Positions 60,883-64,000 of a stretch of 64,000 nucleotides of DNA are shown here, in pieces. The first letter of the stretch is position 1. Each line of letters begins with the position of its first letter. The position numbers were made by a program, and so were the translations under genes. This stretch comes from Garcia nutans (lineage: Eukaryota > Streptophyta > Magnoliopsida > Malpighiales > Euphorbiaceae): the NCBI GenBank assembly GCA_947685225.1, contig CANTUV010000026.1, positions 55,327,501-55,391,500 of the forward strand, written 5' to 3'. Below the pieces are notes generated by a model that was not told the origin of the DNA, did not search any database, and was given only the letters and a program-made list of their open reading frames with translations.

Positions 60883-62104
60883 CCTTGCTTTTTATGATTT
60901 TTTATTTCTTTAAACGGGCAATATGTAGGCTTAAATTTTTTTTATTTAATATAGATTAATCAATAGGCATTTTAAATTTTCATTTTATTTTTTAAAAATT
61001 AATAATTTTAATTTTTCCCATTTTTACTTTACAACGTTTCAACTTTTAATTTTCATAAGAGAATAATTAATAAATAGTATACATAAAAAATTACAATATT
61101 TTTAAAATAAAAAATACAATGAATTCTCTAAATATAGATCATCAAATTCACTTTTTATTTTAAATTTAAATAATTTTATTAAAATTTATTTTTAATTTAC
61201 TTTTTAATATAAAAAGTTTGAGCAAAGAGTCTTGTTAATACTAACATATCGAAATCAATCGTATTTATCAGAACAGATTAATTAGTACAGTATTTCATAT
61301 CTATATAGATTAATTAGTACAAAACATAGATTTCATATATATATATAATATCAAAAAGATTAATTAGTACAAAACATGCGTTCCACTTCTCTCACGTTAA
61401 CATATCTATATAGCCGTAATATGTACAGTATTAAACAATACTTCCTCTGTTATTAAATCTCAGAGGTAGGACAAGGCGAAATTTTGTAAGTTCAGTTTTA
61501 CTTTAGAAGTATCAAAATTTTTAAATAATATATTTTGTCTTTTTTTTTCTCACTTGGTTCACTTATTAAAATAAGATAAATGTAACTCAAAAGCAAATAT
61601 AGGAGTAAAAAGACATTGCTCTTTTTAAAATTTAGTTGTTTTTCTGATTAATATGCTCTTAATCGGGGATAGATCATTCTTATTTGTTAGGATATTATGA
61701 ACGGGATATATAATTATAATTGAAGTAGAAATAAGAAATAAAATAAAAAATAATAAACACTAAAATTTTATGTAAAAATTTTTTAAAATTAATTGAAGTA
61801 AAAAAATTACTAATAAATTGTAGAAAAGTTTTATTATTTTAAAAAAATTATAATAATTTTTTTCTAAAATAAGGAGAACACAATGGATAATATTATCTTT
61901 TATAATAATAGAAATTAAGCTCTCTCTAATAAAAAAAAAGATAATATTTAAAAAAAATCTCACTTTTCTCTCTAAACTCTCTAATAATTTTTAGGATAAA
62001 TTTTAAGTAAAAACTAAATAGTTTATATAGACTTTAAAAATGAATTGGTAGAATTTTATCAATAATTAGATAACTCATTTACTAAAATTAGACGTCTCTA
62101 TTTT
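60883..62104. other. AT-rich region without genes
   Basis: No coding signal. The string AGATTAATTAGTACA recurs three times at about 61264-61370, a short local repeat. Confidence 0.45.
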
Positions 62105-62320
62105 TTACATTCATTATTTAAGTTAAGCACCTTTAATTTAGACTAAAAATTATCTAAATTATGCACCTCCATTTTAGATTAAAAATTACTCAAATTAATT
62201 ATCTCTATTTTAGATTAATAATTATCTAAATTAAACATCTTAATTTTTCTATTTAAAATTATCTAAATTAAATACATTCATTTTAAACTAAAAATTATCT
62301 AAATTAGACATTTTTATTTT
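62105..62320. repeat. 36-bp minisatellite, about six units
   Basis: Imperfect units based on AAAAATTATCTAAATTA followed by a CACCTCCATTTTAGA-like part repeat with a 36-bp period from about 62105 to 62320. The unit boundaries at 62141 and 62177 are clearest; later units carry small length changes. Confidence 0.8.
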
Positions 62321-64000
62321 TTAATTCTACAAAATAGATTTTACTATAATACCAATGGCCAATATATATATAGATATCATCCGACGAATTCAGGCGTTGT
62401 TAGCTAAGAAATAGAGGATTATAAGTAGACAGATTTTAATGTCTAATACAGGGAAGTAGTTGATTGGCTTAGCCAACCTGACGATGGAGTAAGGAGTCAG
62501 ATTTCAATGGCACATAGAAGCTCCTTTAGAGGGGTTTCTTTTGGCGGATAGGGCAGATTTTAGAGTCGCTACTATGGAAGCTTTTTGTTTTTTTTTTTTT
62601 AAATAATAATAATAATAATAGTAGTAGTAGCAGCAGCAGCAGCAGTAATAATTCTTATTGAAACTGAATTCAAAATTTTTAGCTTTGAAAAAGACGTTGA
62701 TATCATTAAAGTAGAAAATTCAATAGTGATCCTCTAAAAAAAAGAAAATTCAATAGTGGAGAAAAAAATATAGTATTTAATTTGAATGATTGACGTTAAT
62801 ATCTAAAGATCAAATATTTGAGTATTATTTAATAATATAAATGTTATCATATTCTATTCTTATAAGTATATTTGCATCTTATAAAATAGTGATTTGATAT
62901 AAATAATTGTAAATAGTAAATAGTTGGATTCTATTTAAAAGAAAAAAGTGAAACTATTCTACCATTACGAGCTTTTAATTTGATTAAAAAATCAAATAAT
63001 TTTAAGGTAAATTTAATCAGTATTTATATTTATAAATCAAACCAATTATAAATTATAATTTAAATTATAATATTAAAAATTTAATTTAAATTATTTTTTT
63101 TAAATTATAATTTATAATTGACCGTATTCATAAATAAAGATATACAATGGATTTATAATAAAATTTTTCTAAAAATTCATATAAAAGAAAAGAAAGGAAA
63201 ACGCGCATGCTATCAACGTCGCAGTCTGTGATTATTGTGGAATAGTTGATCCTTTGGCTCTTCTACTCCCTCTATATATTAATGTTGTCAGCCGTACCCA
63301 TTGCGAAGCTCAATTTATTTAAAGCTAATCACGGGTCAGTTTAGATCTGAAATTAGTATTATATATATATAACTAGATTTTATAAGAAAAAATGTCTATT
63401 CAGACACAAAGAAGAGATGCACTGCTTCATTAATCTAATTATTGCTCTCAATTAATTTTACACTTTATCAACATTCGAGTTTATTTCCTGTCTGATTCAG
63501 TAAAGGCGATAGATATCAATTAGTTTAGTTGCAGATTTGTCTAGTGATCTGCTTTGTAATTATGCTGATGATTATATTAATTAATATTAGTTAAAATAGG
63601 AAAAGTTACTATAAGTAAGACTCCATTTATCACTAATTTGTACATCTAGACTCATCGTATTATAATTAACACTTATAATTCATGTATGTTATAATATTTT
63701 GTTAGAGAAAAGACCTTCATTGATGCGATACTCATTATAAATATACTTTAACTACGCTTAAGAGTCATTAATTATGATAACGTTTGTTAATTTCTCTCTG
63801 CATATGTCTCTCATACTATATACGTACGTCTTATCTCTTTAAATTTTTGCCATTTCTTGCTGATTGTTCAATTCTGGAAAAAAAAACAGATAATTATAAG
63901 TGGATAGGATTATTATGAACAAAATTAGCAAATTAAAAAAATGGAATATTTATACGAATGCATGCATACTAGCTGAGGACAATATCAGTATTGATGGGAA
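62321..64000. other. region without recognisable genes
   Basis: A less AT-rich island at about 62380-62580 (GATTGGCTTAGCCAACC palindrome-like near 62460) may be a transposon remnant. Then a compound trinucleotide repeat at 62602-62645 and AT-rich DNA to the end of the window. Confidence 0.4.
62602..62645. repeat. compound (AAT)n(AGT)n(AGC)n microsatellite
   Basis: AAT units pass into AGT units and then AGC units, each step one base different, suggesting that point mutations spread by slippage. Confidence 0.9.

Noticed and set aside
1..64000. Search for CRISPR arrays, operons, bacterial or viral gene clusters
   Set aside because: Genes are spliced plant genes; repeats are microsatellites, minisatellites or transposons, and none has regular spacers.

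Overview
This window is nuclear DNA of a flowering plant, most likely a rosid-type eudicot. The evidence is strong AT richness, GT-AG split genes with short exons, plant-specific gene families (GT47 with a plant TOM1-like neighbour, bark-storage-protein-like purine phosphorylase relatives), Ty1/copia and Ty3/gypsy elements, RTE-type LINE pieces and hAT miniature elements. The species cannot be named from the sequence alone. No CRISPR array, operon, tRNA or rRNA was seen.

Layout. 0.3-4.4 kb (minus): a nine-exon GT47 exostosin-family glycosyltransferase. 5.2-10.4 kb (minus): a TOM1-like (TOL1 type) VHS-GAT ubiquitin adaptor whose large intron carries a 525-bp non-autonomous hAT element. 10.4-19.4 kb: AT-rich intergenic DNA. 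19.4-24.9 kb: a decayed copia element with 643-bp LTRs. 24.9-30.6 kb: AT-rich intergenic DNA. 30.6-31.8 kb (plus): a mitochondrial calcium uniporter (MCU) family gene. 32.9-42.4 kb (plus): a seven-exon peptidyl-tRNA hydrolase 2 (PTH2) gene; its 6.7-kb intron 5 holds a LINE fragment and a very young copia element with 494-bp LTRs that differ at one base.

43.2-59.5 kb is a birth-and-death cluster of bark-storage-protein-like genes of the nucleoside phosphorylase fold: one intact gene (57.85-59.47 kb), one nearly complete pseudogene (43.2-45.2 kb), one truncated convergent copy (45.4-46.0 kb) and two single-exon relics (47.2 and 49.2 kb). A decayed minus-strand Ty3/gypsy element (about 49.7-54.8 kb) lies inside the cluster and is itself split by what looks like a 1.8-kb solo LTR. 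59.5-64 kb has a second hAT miniature element, a 36-bp minisatellite and AT-rich DNA.

The genes do not form a pathway. The most informative large-scale signal is microsynteny: from memory, PTH2, TOL1 and the GT47 gene are consecutive in Arabidopsis (At5g16870, At5g16880, At5g16890), so this is a conserved block expanded here by transposons and by the MCU gene. I found no convincing undescribed molecular system. The best leads are the young intronic copia element with repeated U3 motifs, the hairpin-chain hAT pair, and the splicing and active-site oddities in the storage-protein cluster. All splice coordinates were worked out by eye from reading frame and GT-AG sites.
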